Assembly (NCBI GenBank): GCA_937888665.1
Contig: CALBET010000357.1
Location: 1-11,407 of the forward strand
Origin: an uncultured Acidobacteriota bacterium
GTDB lineage: Bacteria; Acidobacteriota; Vicinamibacteria; Vicinamibacterales; UBA8438
DNA length: 11,407 nucleotides
Reading direction: 5' to 3'
The notes under the pieces were generated by a model. That model did no database searches, was not told the DNA's origin, and saw only the letters and a program-made list of their open reading frames with translations. Position numbers and translations under genes: made by a program. Below are positions 4,466-11,407 of this stretch, one piece after another. Position 1 is the first letter of the stretch, and the number at the start of each line of letters is the position of its first letter.

Positions 4466-5320
4466 ATGATGGATCGGATGAGACGCAAGATACTCAAAGC
4501 GGGGGCCGCGGCGACGGTGATGGCCGCTGCGCCGCGAGTGTTCGCGCAGCAGACGGGCCAAGGCGGAGCCGGCGTGTCCTTCTACGAGAAGGGCCCCGTG
4601 CGCATCCACTACGAGGAGACGGGCTCCGGCTTCCCGTTGCTGGTCATCCCCGGCGGGGGGCTGAACTCGACGATCGCCGGCTTGGCCACGCATCCCTTCA
4701 ACCCGATGGAAGAACTCAGCGGCGAGTACCGGTGCATCGCGGCGGACCTGCGAAACGGTAACCGCGGCCAATCATCTGGTCCGTTAGAGGTAGACCGACC
4801 GTGGGATTCCCACACCGATGACCATCTGGGCCTCATGGACCACCTGGGCATCGACAAGTTCATGGTGTTGGGTTTTTGTATTGCCGGCCCCTTCATCTGG
4901 AACCTCTTGCGGCGGGCGCCCACTCGGGTTGTCGCGGCCGTCCTGGCGCAGCCGAGCGGGTGGCGTCCCGAGACGCCGACGCTGTTCTACGACAACAACA
5001 TGACCGGCTGGGGTCCAGAACTGGTCCAGCGTCGGCCCGAGATCACAATGGACATGGTCGACACGTTCCTGACCAAGATGTACCTTGACAACCAGGGCTT
5101 CGTGTTCACCGTGACACGGGACTTCGTGCGCGAGTGTCAGACGCCGGTGCTGATCCTGCCGGACGATATCCCGGCGCATCCTTACGCGGTCGCCATGGAG
5201 GCCGCGATGCTCGCGCCGAAGTCCGAAGTGAGCATTTTCCCGTGGAAGGAGCCCAAGGAGCGGATTCCCTTGGCGGTTCGCCAGATACGGTCCTTCCTTC
5301 GGGCGCATCGACCGGCTTAG
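4466..5320 (+). CDS. Tat-exported alpha/beta hydrolase with Cys nucleophile
   Basis: The 284-residue product starts at an ATG with AGGGGGGA (4453-4460) five bases upstream. The N-terminus is a twin-arginine signal (R6-R7-K8, hydrophobic 12-22, cleavage after VFA at residue 27). An alpha/beta-hydrolase fold follows: beta-hairpin VRIHYEETGSGFPLLVIPGGG (45-65, oxyanion-hole loop PGGG), CIAADLRNGNRGQS (90-103) and the nucleophile elbow GFCIAG (136-141), where Cys138 replaces the usual Ser. An acidic pair D233-D234 sits after the TPVLILP strand, at the usual acid site. The normal C-terminal catalytic His is not obvious: the loop reads FPWKEPKE; His238 and His281 are the only candidates nearby. Relatives I recall in Acidobacteriota share the Cys (G-N-C-I-G-G). 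The substrate is unknown. It is followed 41 bp later by a DUF4242 gene, probably co-transcribed. Confidence 0.85.
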   Translation: MMDRMRRKILKAGAAATVMAAAPRVFAQQTGQGGAGVSFYEKGPVRIHYEETGSGFPLLVIPGGGLNSTIAGLATHPFNPMEELSGEYRCIAADLRNGNRGQSSGPLEVDRPWDSHTDDHLGLMDHLGIDKFMVLGFCIAGPFIWNLLRRAPTRVVAAVLAQPSGWRPETPTLFYDNNMTGWGPELVQRRPEITMDMVDTFLTKMYLDNQGFVFTVTRDFVRECQTPVLILPDDIPAHPYAVAMEAAMLAPKSEVSIFPWKEPKERIPLAVRQIRSFLRAHRPA

Positions 5321-5361
5321 GCGTGAACGGATTCATCAGACCAGGACAGGGACGCAGTCAC

Positions 5362-5646
5362 ATGCCAAGATACGTCATCGAACGCGACATACCGGAGATT
5401 GGTTCGGCCGACCGCGAAGCGCTGCGTGCAGCCGCAGAGCGGTCCAATGGCGTGCTCGCCGCGATGAAGGCGGAGCAGAAGAATATTCAGTGGGAACACA
5501 CCTATGTGGCTGGCGATAAGACATTCTGCATCTACATCGCCGATAACGACGCCCTCATCCACGAACACGCTGAGCGGAGCGGTTTTCCTGCCACGCAGGT
5601 GACGGAAGTGCGGAGGATGATCGATCCCGTCACGGCGGAAGCGTAG
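5362..5646 (+). CDS. DUF4242 family small protein
   Basis: The 94-residue product starts PRYVIERDIPEIG and ends GFPATQVTEVRRMIDPVTAE, both characteristic of DUF4242; the middle has IQWEHTYVAGDKTFCIYIADN (49-69) and the helix ALIHEHAERSGF. This is a ferredoxin-like alpha/beta fold of about 90 residues; the Streptomyces member SCO4226 has been described as nickel-binding. Glu-His (51-52) and His75/His77 are possible metal ligands here. The open frame extends upstream to 5134 inside the hydrolase gene, but the family N-terminus fixes the ATG at 5362; AGGGAC (5347-5352) is a weak, distant ribosome binding site. It lies 41 bp after the Tat hydrolase on the same strand and stops only 8 bp before the stop of the convergent ligase gene. 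Confidence 0.85.
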   Translation: MPRYVIERDIPEIGSADREALRAAAERSNGVLAAMKAEQKNIQWEHTYVAGDKTFCIYIADNDALIHEHAERSGFPATQVTEVRRMIDPVTAEA

Positions 5647-5654
5647 CCAGCTGC

Positions 5655-7574
5655 CTAGTTGCTCCCGCCGCCGCGGAGGTCCGCCTTCATCTGGTCCCAG
5701 GCCTGACGGGCCTCCTCCACGGAGCCTTCATCTTCGATGGTCGTGATGTCTCCCGGGTCGCGGTCGAGGGTGACCGCGCGGAGCACCCGCCGCATGATCT
5801 TGCCGCTTCGGGTCTTTGGGAGCATCGACACGAAGTTCAGTTCGCCCACCACGGCGATGGGGCCCAGTTCGCGCCGGATTGTGGCGATCAGCTCCGCGCG
5901 CAGTGCGTCTGAGGGCGTCTCCTTCTGCTTGAGCAGCACGAACGCGGAGATCACTTCACCGCGCGTCTCGTCAGGCCGGCCGATGACGCCGCACTCAGCG
6001 ACCGCCGGGTGCTTGAGGCAGGCGCTCTCGACCTCGATGGTCCCGATGCGATGCGCTGCGATCTTGATGATCTCGTCGGCCCGTCCCCCGAACCAGACAT
6101 AGCCGTCTTCGTCCACATGGGCCGAGTCGCCGCTGAAATACAGGCCAGGAATCTTCTCCCAGTAGTCGTGGCCGTATCGTTCCGGTTCCCCCCAGAGCGA
6201 CGCCACCAGTCCGGGGAACGGCCGCTTGATCACCATGATGCCCTTCTCATTGGCGTCGCACGGGGTGCCGTCAGAGCGCACCACCGCGGCCTCGATGCCG
6301 GGTAACGGAAGGGTGGCCGACCCCGGTTTGATCGGGAGCAGGCCCAGCCCATAGGGGTTCCCGAATACCGGGCCGCTGGTTTCGGTCTGCCACATGTGGT
6401 CAATGACCGGGATGCGGTTCTTGAGGATGGTGTGCTGCAGCCACTCCCACGCGGGCGGGTTGAGCACCTCGCCGGCCGAGAAAATACGTTCGACACCGCG
6501 ATGGTCCACGCTTGCGAGCGGGCCGTCCCCGTAGCGCATGAACGCGCGGATGGCGGTGGGCGAGGTGAAAATACCGGTCGCACCGATCTCCTCCACGGCG
6601 GCGCGCCACGTCGTCTCCGGCTCGGGGTAGTCCAGCGCGCCTTCGAAAACGACCGAGGTGCAGCCGATGACCAGCGGGGCGTAGACCTGGTAGCTGTGTC
6701 CGACAATCCAGCCAATGTCGGAGGTGGTCCACCAGATGTCGTTCGGCTTCAGTCCGAAGCACCAGCGCGCCATGCTGACGATGTGCACCTGGTAGCCACC
6801 GTGCGTGTGCACCGCCAGCTTCGGTTTCGCCGTGGTGCCGGACGTGGCCAGGATGAACGCCGGTTCGTTGGCTTCCATCGACTCGTAGTCGCCCGAGTGT
6901 CCCGTGGCTCCGGCCAGGAAGCTCGACCAGGAGATATCCCGTTCGGGATTCAGGGCCGGGGTCGGAGTGCCTCGCTGAAGCACCACCACCGTCTCGACCT
7001 GATGGCCCGGCGCGCGCAACGCGTCGTCGACAAGCGGCTTCAGCGGGATGTCGTTCCCCTTGCGATACGTGATGTCCGCCGTGAAGACGACGCGTGATCC
7101 GCTGGCGATGATGCGGTCGGCCAGCGCCTGGGCGCCGAAGCCGGCAAAGACCACTGAGTGAATCGCGCCGATACGCGTACACGCCAGCATCAGGACAATC
7201 GCCTCGAGGCAGGTCGGCATGGACACGGTGACGCGGTCACCCTTGCCGACGCCGAGGTGGCGGAGCGCCGCCGCGGTCCGCGTGACCTCGTGTTTGAGTT
7301 GGGCGTAGGTCAGCACCGCACGCCCACCGCGCTCGTTCAGATAGACGAGGGCAGCGCGGCCACCGTCACCGGCCGCGACATGGCGGTCTACGGCGTTGTA
7401 GGCGAGATTGGTGCGCGCCCCGACAAACCAGCGAAACGACGGCAGGTCCGATTCAAAGACGCGGTCCCAGGTGCGGAACCAGGGGATCTGCTGGGCGGCA
7501 CGCGCCCAGAAACCCTCCGGGTCGGCAAGTCCCTCGTCGATCCAGCGCTGGATGGTTGGCGACGTCAGGTTCAT
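5655..7574 (-). CDS. Acetyl-/propionyl-CoA synthetase-type AMP-forming ligase
   Basis: The 639-residue protein belongs to the ANL superfamily and activates a short carboxylic acid with ATP to an acyl-adenylate and then acyl-CoA. Domain order: an ACAS_N-like region (DPEGFWARAAQQIPWFRTWDRVF region, from 18), P-loop TSGTTAKPK (244-252), WWTTSDIGWIVGHSY (281-295), MWQTET (394-399, with the Trp that closes the acetate/propionate pocket), hinge YFSGDSAHVDEDGY (479-492), A-loop GRADEIIKIAAHR (497-509), and PKTRSGKIMRR (586-596) with Lys592, the conserved C-terminal lysine that is acetylated in Acs. Length fits Acs/PrpE. Acetate versus propionate cannot be settled by eye. Two usual glycines are Ala: TSGTTG to TTA and (S)GHR to AHR. 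The start is set by AGGAG just upstream on the minus strand; longer versions to 7688 lack support. Confidence 0.88.
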   Translation of the reverse strand: MNLTSPTIQRWIDEGLADPEGFWARAAQQIPWFRTWDRVFESDLPSFRWFVGARTNLAYNAVDRHVAAGDGGRAALVYLNERGGRAVLTYAQLKHEVTRTAAALRHLGVGKGDRVTVSMPTCLEAIVLMLACTRIGAIHSVVFAGFGAQALADRIIASGSRVVFTADITYRKGNDIPLKPLVDDALRAPGHQVETVVVLQRGTPTPALNPERDISWSSFLAGATGHSGDYESMEANEPAFILATSGTTAKPKLAVHTHGGYQVHIVSMARWCFGLKPNDIWWTTSDIGWIVGHSYQVYAPLVIGCTSVVFEGALDYPEPETTWRAAVEEIGATGIFTSPTAIRAFMRYGDGPLASVDHRGVERIFSAGEVLNPPAWEWLQHTILKNRIPVIDHMWQTETSGPVFGNPYGLGLLPIKPGSATLPLPGIEAAVVRSDGTPCDANEKGIMVIKRPFPGLVASLWGEPERYGHDYWEKIPGLYFSGDSAHVDEDGYVWFGGRADEIIKIAAHRIGTIEVESACLKHPAVAECGVIGRPDETRGEVISAFVLLKQKETPSDALRAELIATIRRELGPIAVVGELNFVSMLPKTRSGKIMRRVLRAVTLDRDPGDITTIEDEGSVEEARQAWDQMKADLRGGGSN

Positions 7575-7616
7575 CAGGTCTCCTACGCAGTAGTGGGTCG
7601 GCCGAGCATGCACGTG

Positions 7617-7644
7617 AGTATATGTTGCGGCCGAAATCTGTCCG
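7617..7644 (-). promoter_or_regulatory. Candidate promoter of the CoA ligase
   Basis: On the minus strand CGGACA (7644-7639, 4 of 6 to TTGACA) and TATACT (7622-7617, 5 of 6 to TATAAT) are 16 bases apart. They would start a transcript near 7610 with a leader of about 36 bases before the ATG at 7574. The opposite strand has a lone TATCAT (7673-7678) that could serve the divergent gene at 7745. Confidence 0.42.
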
Positions 7645-7744
7645 ACCGCGCCCGGGCGGCGACGGCGGGCTGTATCATCCGAGGACATGCCAGATCCGGG
7701 CGGTGAGGCACGGGCTGGCAGTATCCGGTGAGAGGTGCGTGGTC

Positions 7745-8038
7745 ATGGAACCGAGCGAAACACGCGCGCGTGTCGACAAGATCATTTTCAGCGAGACCCT
7801 GCGGCGATTTACGCAGGATTCGCCGGTGTTGGCGGAGATCCACACGCTCGAGCTCATTGAAGCCTCGCGCGGCACTGACGACGAGTTTCGGATACACCTC
7901 ACACACCGTCAGGGCCGGGAACGGCTTGGCGAACGGCTCGATGCCTTTCTGGCCGACAGGCGGGCAGAGCGTTATGTCTTCCGGGACGACGATGCCCTGT
8001 CATTGAAGGTCGATCTCGCCACGGCCGTGGACTACTAG
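7745..8038 (+). CDS. Small hypothetical protein (97 aa)
   Basis: I do not recognise this protein. The ATG has AGAGG nine bases upstream; the GTG at 7739 is an in-frame alternative. The product is soluble, charged and mostly helical: MEPSETRARVDKII, then LRRFTQDSPVLAEIHTLELI (18-37), a beta stretch DDEFRIHLTH (45-54), helix RERLGERLDAFLADRRA (58-74), and YVFRDDDALSLKVDLATAV at the end. No signal peptide, no transmembrane segment and no catalytic motif is seen. It ends 10 bp before the Nudix-type regulator on the same strand and probably shares its transcript. It starts a unit that diverges from the CoA ligase. The length and alternating pattern could fit a small regulatory or binding partner, but that is only inference. 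Confidence 0.65.
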   Translation: MEPSETRARVDKIIFSETLRRFTQDSPVLAEIHTLELIEASRGTDDEFRIHLTHRQGRERLGERLDAFLADRRAERYVFRDDDALSLKVDLATAVDY

Positions 8039-8048
8039 CCCCGTTCTG

Positions 8049-9023
8049 ATGCCACGCGCTGTCACTGTCGGGCTCCATGCCGCCATCGTCGCGGTCACCG
8101 AGGAGCAGCCCCGGGTGCTGACCGTGCCCGAGCGGGACGCCGACCGGCGGACTGCGGCGCTGCCGTTCGGGCCGCTTGAACCGCGTCACCGGACCCTCGA
8201 ACTTGGGTTACGCGCCTGGGTGCGCGAGCAGACCGGGATGGACCTGGCGTATGTCGAGCAGCTCTACACGTTCGGCGACCGCGACCGGGCGCTGACCGCT
8301 CGCGGCGGAACCCGACTGATCTCTGTCGCCTACCTCGCGCTGGTCCGAGAACGCCACGTCGAGGAAGGACGCGGTGCGGTCTGGCAGGGTATCTACGGAC
8401 TCTTGCCCTGGGAGGACCGGCGTTCGGGTGAGCCGAAGATCCTCCGAAACCGTATTCGTCCGGCGCTGGATGCGTGGGTGGATGCGGCCCCGGATGAGGT
8501 TGTGCGGCACGAGCGCCGGGGACGGGTGGACATTACCTTCGGGTCCGGCGCGGCGGGCTGGGACAACGAGCGGGTGCTCGATCGGTACGAGTTGCTCTAC
8601 GAGGTCGGGTTGGTGATGGAGTCGGAACGGGACCGAGAGACCGCCGCCGAGATCACCGTGGCGGAGGCACCAGAGGTTGAGGTGGGTTCCGGGGCGGAGC
8701 TGGCCTTGGACCATCGCCGCATTCTGGCCACCGCGCTCGGGCGGCTCCGGGGCAAGCTCAAGTATCGGCCGCTGGTGTTCGAACTCCTCCCCGAGACGTT
8801 CACGCTCTTGCAGCTGCAGCGGACGGTCGAGGCCTTGGTCGGCGTCCGACTGCACAAGCAGAACTTCCGCCGCCTGGTCGAGCGAGGAGCCTTGGTGGAA
8901 GGCACGGGGCGCCTCGAGCCTGACACCGGCGGGCGCCCAGCCGAGCTGTTTCGGTTTCGCCGAGAGGTGCTGCACGAGCGACCCGCGCCAGGGGTCGGGC
9001 TTCCCGGGTTGCCGAGTCGCTAG
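8049..9023 (+). CDS. Nudix-derived winged-helix regulator, NadQ/COG4111-like
   Basis: The 324-residue protein has two parts. The first (1-120) is a Nudix-like fold: VGLHAAIVAVTEEQPRVLTV (7-26), ALPFGPLE (37-44), then RTLELGLRAWVREQTGMDL (48-66), where the Nudix box should be but the catalytic REUxEE core is missing (only REQTG remains), so it likely senses rather than cleaves a nucleotide. The second is a winged helix (239-308): KYRPLVFELLPETFTLLQLQ, LHKQNFRRLVERGALVEGTG and TGGRPAELFRFRREVL. This ending closely recalls the alphaproteobacterial NAD regulator NadQ (COG4111), related to NrtR. NrtR/NadQ repress NAD synthesis genes; none is in this window, so the target is open. The close likeness to an alphaproteobacterial family may point to transfer. 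The ATG fits the family start although no clear ribosome binding site is seen. Confidence 0.78.
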   Translation: MPRAVTVGLHAAIVAVTEEQPRVLTVPERDADRRTAALPFGPLEPRHRTLELGLRAWVREQTGMDLAYVEQLYTFGDRDRALTARGGTRLISVAYLALVRERHVEEGRGAVWQGIYGLLPWEDRRSGEPKILRNRIRPALDAWVDAAPDEVVRHERRGRVDITFGSGAAGWDNERVLDRYELLYEVGLVMESERDRETAAEITVAEAPEVEVGSGAELALDHRRILATALGRLRGKLKYRPLVFELLPETFTLLQLQRTVEALVGVRLHKQNFRRLVERGALVEGTGRLEPDTGGRPAELFRFRREVLHERPAPGVGLPGLPSR

Positions 9024-9192
9024 TCCCAGTCTCGGGTAACGCTGGAAGCCGCCCCAGCGGGACTTTCACCACGGGCTGCTAGGCATCGCATGGGACGCGT
9101 AGGGGACACGCTCGCGTCCAGCATGGATTTTCCGGTATAAGTCGATCTTCGGTACTGGCCGTTGGGCCAGCCCAAGAAAGGGAGTTGCGTTC
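9024..9192 (+). promoter_or_regulatory. Upstream region of glnN with hairpins and a lone -10
   Basis: A short stem CGCTGG/CCAGCG (9040-9045 with 9054-9059) lies just after the regulator gene but has no T run. TATAAG (9136-9141) could be a -10; no good -35 is found. A hairpin CTGGCC-GTTG-GGCCAG (9155-9170) ends six bases before AAAGGGAG (9177-9184), the ribosome binding site, and would sit in the leader. No sigma-54 pattern was found. Confidence 0.4.
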
Positions 9193-11407
9193 ATGAGTCC
9201 GATATCCGACAGTGCCCCAACGTCGTCTCGTCAGGCCCCCGCGGGTGGCCGGTTCTCGAACTCAGGTGGATCACCGCGCCTCGCCGCGATCGCGGCGGTG
9301 ACGGGATACGCGTCCGCTGCACCCCCCCTCGACTTCTCCAAGACGCCGGCGTCAGAGCTGTTCGCCTCGAATGTCTTCAGCAAGAAAGTAATGAAGGAGC
9401 GCTTGCCGAAGCCGGTCTTCAGGTCTCTGGTGCGGACCATCGAGTCCGGCGCACCGCTCGACCCGTCCGTGGCCGACACCGTCGCCTCGGCGATGAAGGA
9501 CTGGGCGATCGAAAAGGGCGCGACGCACTATGCCCATGTCTTCTTTCCGCTCACGGGGGCGACGGCCGAAAAACACGACAGTTTCTTGTCTCCAACCCGA
9601 GACGGCGGGGCGGTGGCCGAGTTCAAGGGCAGCCAGCTGATTCAGGGTGAGCCTGACGGCTCGAGCTTTCCCACCGGCGGTATTCGGGTGACGTTCGAAG
9701 CGCGTGGCTACACCATCTGGGACGTGACGAGCCCCGCCTATATCCTGGAGAACCCGAACGGGACGACCCTCTGCATTCCGACCGCGTTCGTGTCCTGGAC
9801 GGGGGAGGCGCTCGACAAGAAGACCCCGGTGTTGCGGTCGATGCAGGCGCTCAACAAACAAGCCCAGCGCGTCCTGAAACTGTTCGGGCATGACGATGGC
9901 GCGACCGTCGTGTCGACCGCCGGCCCCGAGCAGGAGTACTTCCTCATCGACCGGCACTTCTTCTTCGCACGACCCGACCTTGTGAACGCCGGTCGCACCT
10001 TGTTCGGGGCGCGTCCGCCGAAGGGGCAGGAGTTCGACGACCACTACTTTGGCGCGATTCCGGAACGGGTGCTCGCCTTCATGCTTGAGACCGAACGGGA
10101 GCTCTACAAGCTCGGTGTTCCGGTCAAGACAAGACACAACGAAGTGGCGCCCGGACAGTATGAAATCGCGCCGGTCTTTGAATCTGCCAATCTGGCCACC
10201 GACCATCAGCAGCTCACGATGATCACGCTCCGGCGCGTGGCCGAGAAGTACGGCATGACCTGCCTGCTCCACGAGAAGCCGTTCGCCGGGGTGAACGGAT
10301 CCGGCAAGCACGTGAACTGGTCGCTCGGCAGCCGCTCGCAGGGCAACCTGCTGGATCCTGGCGACACGCCGCACGACAACGCGCAGTTTCTCGTGTTCTG
10401 CGCGGCCGTGATCCGTGCGGTGTATACGCACCAGGGGTTGCTGCGCGCCGTGGTGGCGACGGCCGGGAACGACCACCGCCTGGGTGCCAACGAGGCGCCG
10501 CCCGCCATCATGTCCATCTTCCTCGGTGATCAGTTGACTGATGTCTTCGAGCAGATCAAGCGCGGCGGCGCCAGCTCATCCATCGAGAAAGGCACGCTCA
10601 CCGTGGGGGTCGACGTGCTGCCACCCCTGCCGAAGGACGCCGGCGACCGGAATCGCACCAGCCCATTCGCTTTCACGGGGAACCGTTTCGAGTTCCGGGC
10701 CGTGGGCTCCCATCAGTCGATCGCCGGACCGCTCGTGGCGATGAACACTATCGTGGCGGAGTCGCTCGACTACTGCGCAACCACGCTCGAAGCGGTCACA
10801 GCCGGCGACCCTGAGGCGTTGCACGGCGCGGTGCAGAGTCTCCTCACCGAGATCATCGGGACGTGCTCGGCGGTCGTCTTCAACGGGGACGGCTACTCGG
10901 AGGAGTGGCATACGGAGGCGGCCGCACGTGGTCTGCTGAATCTGAAGACCTCGCCCGACGCGCTGCCGGCTTTGCTGGCACCCGAGGTGATCAGCCTCTT
11001 CGAGAAATACGATGTGCTGTCACGTCGCGAGCTCGAAAGCCGGTTGGAGACCTATCTCGAGCAGTACTGCAAGACGGTGAAGGTCGAGGCCAACCTGACA
11101 ATCGAGATGGCGAAGACGATGATCTTCCCGGCCGCGGTTCGCTACCAGAACGAGCTGGCTTCGACCTGCGCGAATCTCACGCTGGTCGGGTACGTGTTTG
11201 ACAGGGACACGCTCGACAAGGTCACCCTCCTCGTCAAGTCGCTGCAGGACAGCATTGCGGTGCTCGAACGGACGAGGAGCGCCGGCACCGACGGCGGTCA
11301 GCTTGGGGAAGCGCGCAACTACCGCGACGTCGTGCTCCCGGCAATGAACACGGTGCGGCAGTACGCCGACGAGCTTGAGGGGCTGGTCGCGGACGATCTC
11401 TGGCCGC
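9193..11407 (+). CDS. glnN: Type III glutamine synthetase (3' end cut by window)
   Basis: The frame is open from the ATG at 9193 to the last base (738 complete codons), with AAAGGGAG eight bases upstream. The protein makes glutamine from glutamate, ammonia and ATP in the cytoplasm. GSIII landmarks, in order: THYAHVFFPLTGATAEKHDSF (111-131, written in part), FPTGGIR (159-165), GPEQEYFL (244-251, metal-binding Glu246 and Glu248), HNEVAPGQYEIAP (315-327), NGSGKHVNWSL (368-378, His373), NDHRLGANEAPPA (426-438) and GNRFEFRAVGS (496-506). The long C-terminal helical region typical of GSIII follows, ending DDLWP at the edge; family members usually stop about ten residues later (LWPxPTYxEMLF), so only a few codons are missing. 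The first ~45 residues are Ser/Ala/Gly-rich and poorly conserved. GSIII is a distinct dodecameric class found in Bacteroidota, cyanobacteria and several other phyla. Confidence 0.95.
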   Translation, partial: MSPISDSAPTSSRQAPAGGRFSNSGGSPRLAAIAAVTGYASAAPPLDFSKTPASELFASNVFSKKVMKERLPKPVFRSLVRTIESGAPLDPSVADTVASAMKDWAIEKGATHYAHVFFPLTGATAEKHDSFLSPTRDGGAVAEFKGSQLIQGEPDGSSFPTGGIRVTFEARGYTIWDVTSPAYILENPNGTTLCIPTAFVSWTGEALDKKTPVLRSMQALNKQAQRVLKLFGHDDGATVVSTAGPEQEYFLIDRHFFFARPDLVNAGRTLFGARPPKGQEFDDHYFGAIPERVLAFMLETERELYKLGVPVKTRHNEVAPGQYEIAPVFESANLATDHQQLTMITLRRVAEKYGMTCLLHEKPFAGVNGSGKHVNWSLGSRSQGNLLDPGDTPHDNAQFLVFCAAVIRAVYTHQGLLRAVVATAGNDHRLGANEAPPAIMSIFLGDQLTDVFEQIKRGGASSSIEKGTLTVGVDVLPPLPKDAGDRNRTSPFAFTGNRFEFRAVGSHQSIAGPLVAMNTIVAESLDYCATTLEAVTAGDPEALHGAVQSLLTEIIGTCSAVVFNGDGYSEEWHTEAAARGLLNLKTSPDALPALLAPEVISLFEKYDVLSRRELESRLETYLEQYCKTVKVEANLTIEMAKTMIFPAAVRYQNELASTCANLTLVGYVFDRDTLDKVTLLVKSLQDSIAVLERTRSAGTDGGQLGEARNYRDVVLPAMNTVRQYADELEGLVADDLWP

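Noticed and set aside
6396..7097. 233-codon plus-strand open frame inside the CoA ligase
   Set aside because: The minus-strand ligase is unmistakable over this whole stretch; the plus frame is Arg/Val-rich shadow.
9040..9059. Terminator for the NadQ-like gene
   Set aside because: The stem is only 6 bp with an 8-nt loop and no T run follows; too weak to call.
9352..10476. 374-codon minus-strand open frame opposite glnN
   Set aside because: It covers conserved glutamine synthetase motifs in antisense and has no family features of its own.

Overview
The window is GC-rich and probably comes from an Acidobacteriota genome of the Vicinamibacteria type. The grounds are recalled family resemblance only: the secreted protein with a PDLQGVW start, the Tat-exported alpha/beta hydrolase paired with a DUF4242 protein, the decayed cytochrome c/copper-monooxygenase-type gene, and a type III glutamine synthetase. 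No rRNA, tRNA or CRISPR array is visible.

Layout. (1) 180-2172: two exported proteins of unknown function are followed by a decayed c-type cytochrome gene and a strong intrinsic terminator. (2) 2201-2962: a Spy/CpxP-like periplasmic protein has a possible ECF-sigma promoter and ends in two back-to-back hairpins, the second a good terminator. (3) 3031-4252: an accessory island. It holds the C-terminal stub of a tyrosine recombinase (minus strand, all three visible catalytic positions lost), then a higBA toxin-antitoxin operon with a clear promoter/operator palindrome, then a 72-bp imperfect hairpin with the build of an integron attC site. A shorter inverted repeat with a related core lies on the other side of higBA. 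Together this reads as the relic of an integron-like cassette platform whose only intact gene pair is the addiction module. (4) 4466-5646: a Tat-exported alpha/beta hydrolase with Cys in place of the nucleophile Ser, and a small DUF4242 protein. (5) 5655-7574 (minus): an AMP-forming acetyl/propionyl-CoA synthetase-type ligase, convergent with DUF4242. (6) 7745-9023: an unrecognised 97-aa protein and a Nudix-derived winged-helix regulator that strongly recalls the alphaproteobacterial NAD regulator (NadQ/COG4111). (7) 9193 to the window edge: type III glutamine synthetase, lacking only its last few residues.

Working together: higB and higA form one autoregulated unit. The hydrolase and DUF4242 genes look co-transcribed, as do the 97-aa gene and the regulator. 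The ligase reads away from the latter pair across a 170-bp divergent intergenic region. The rest look like independent transcription units. The most interesting part is 3031-4252.
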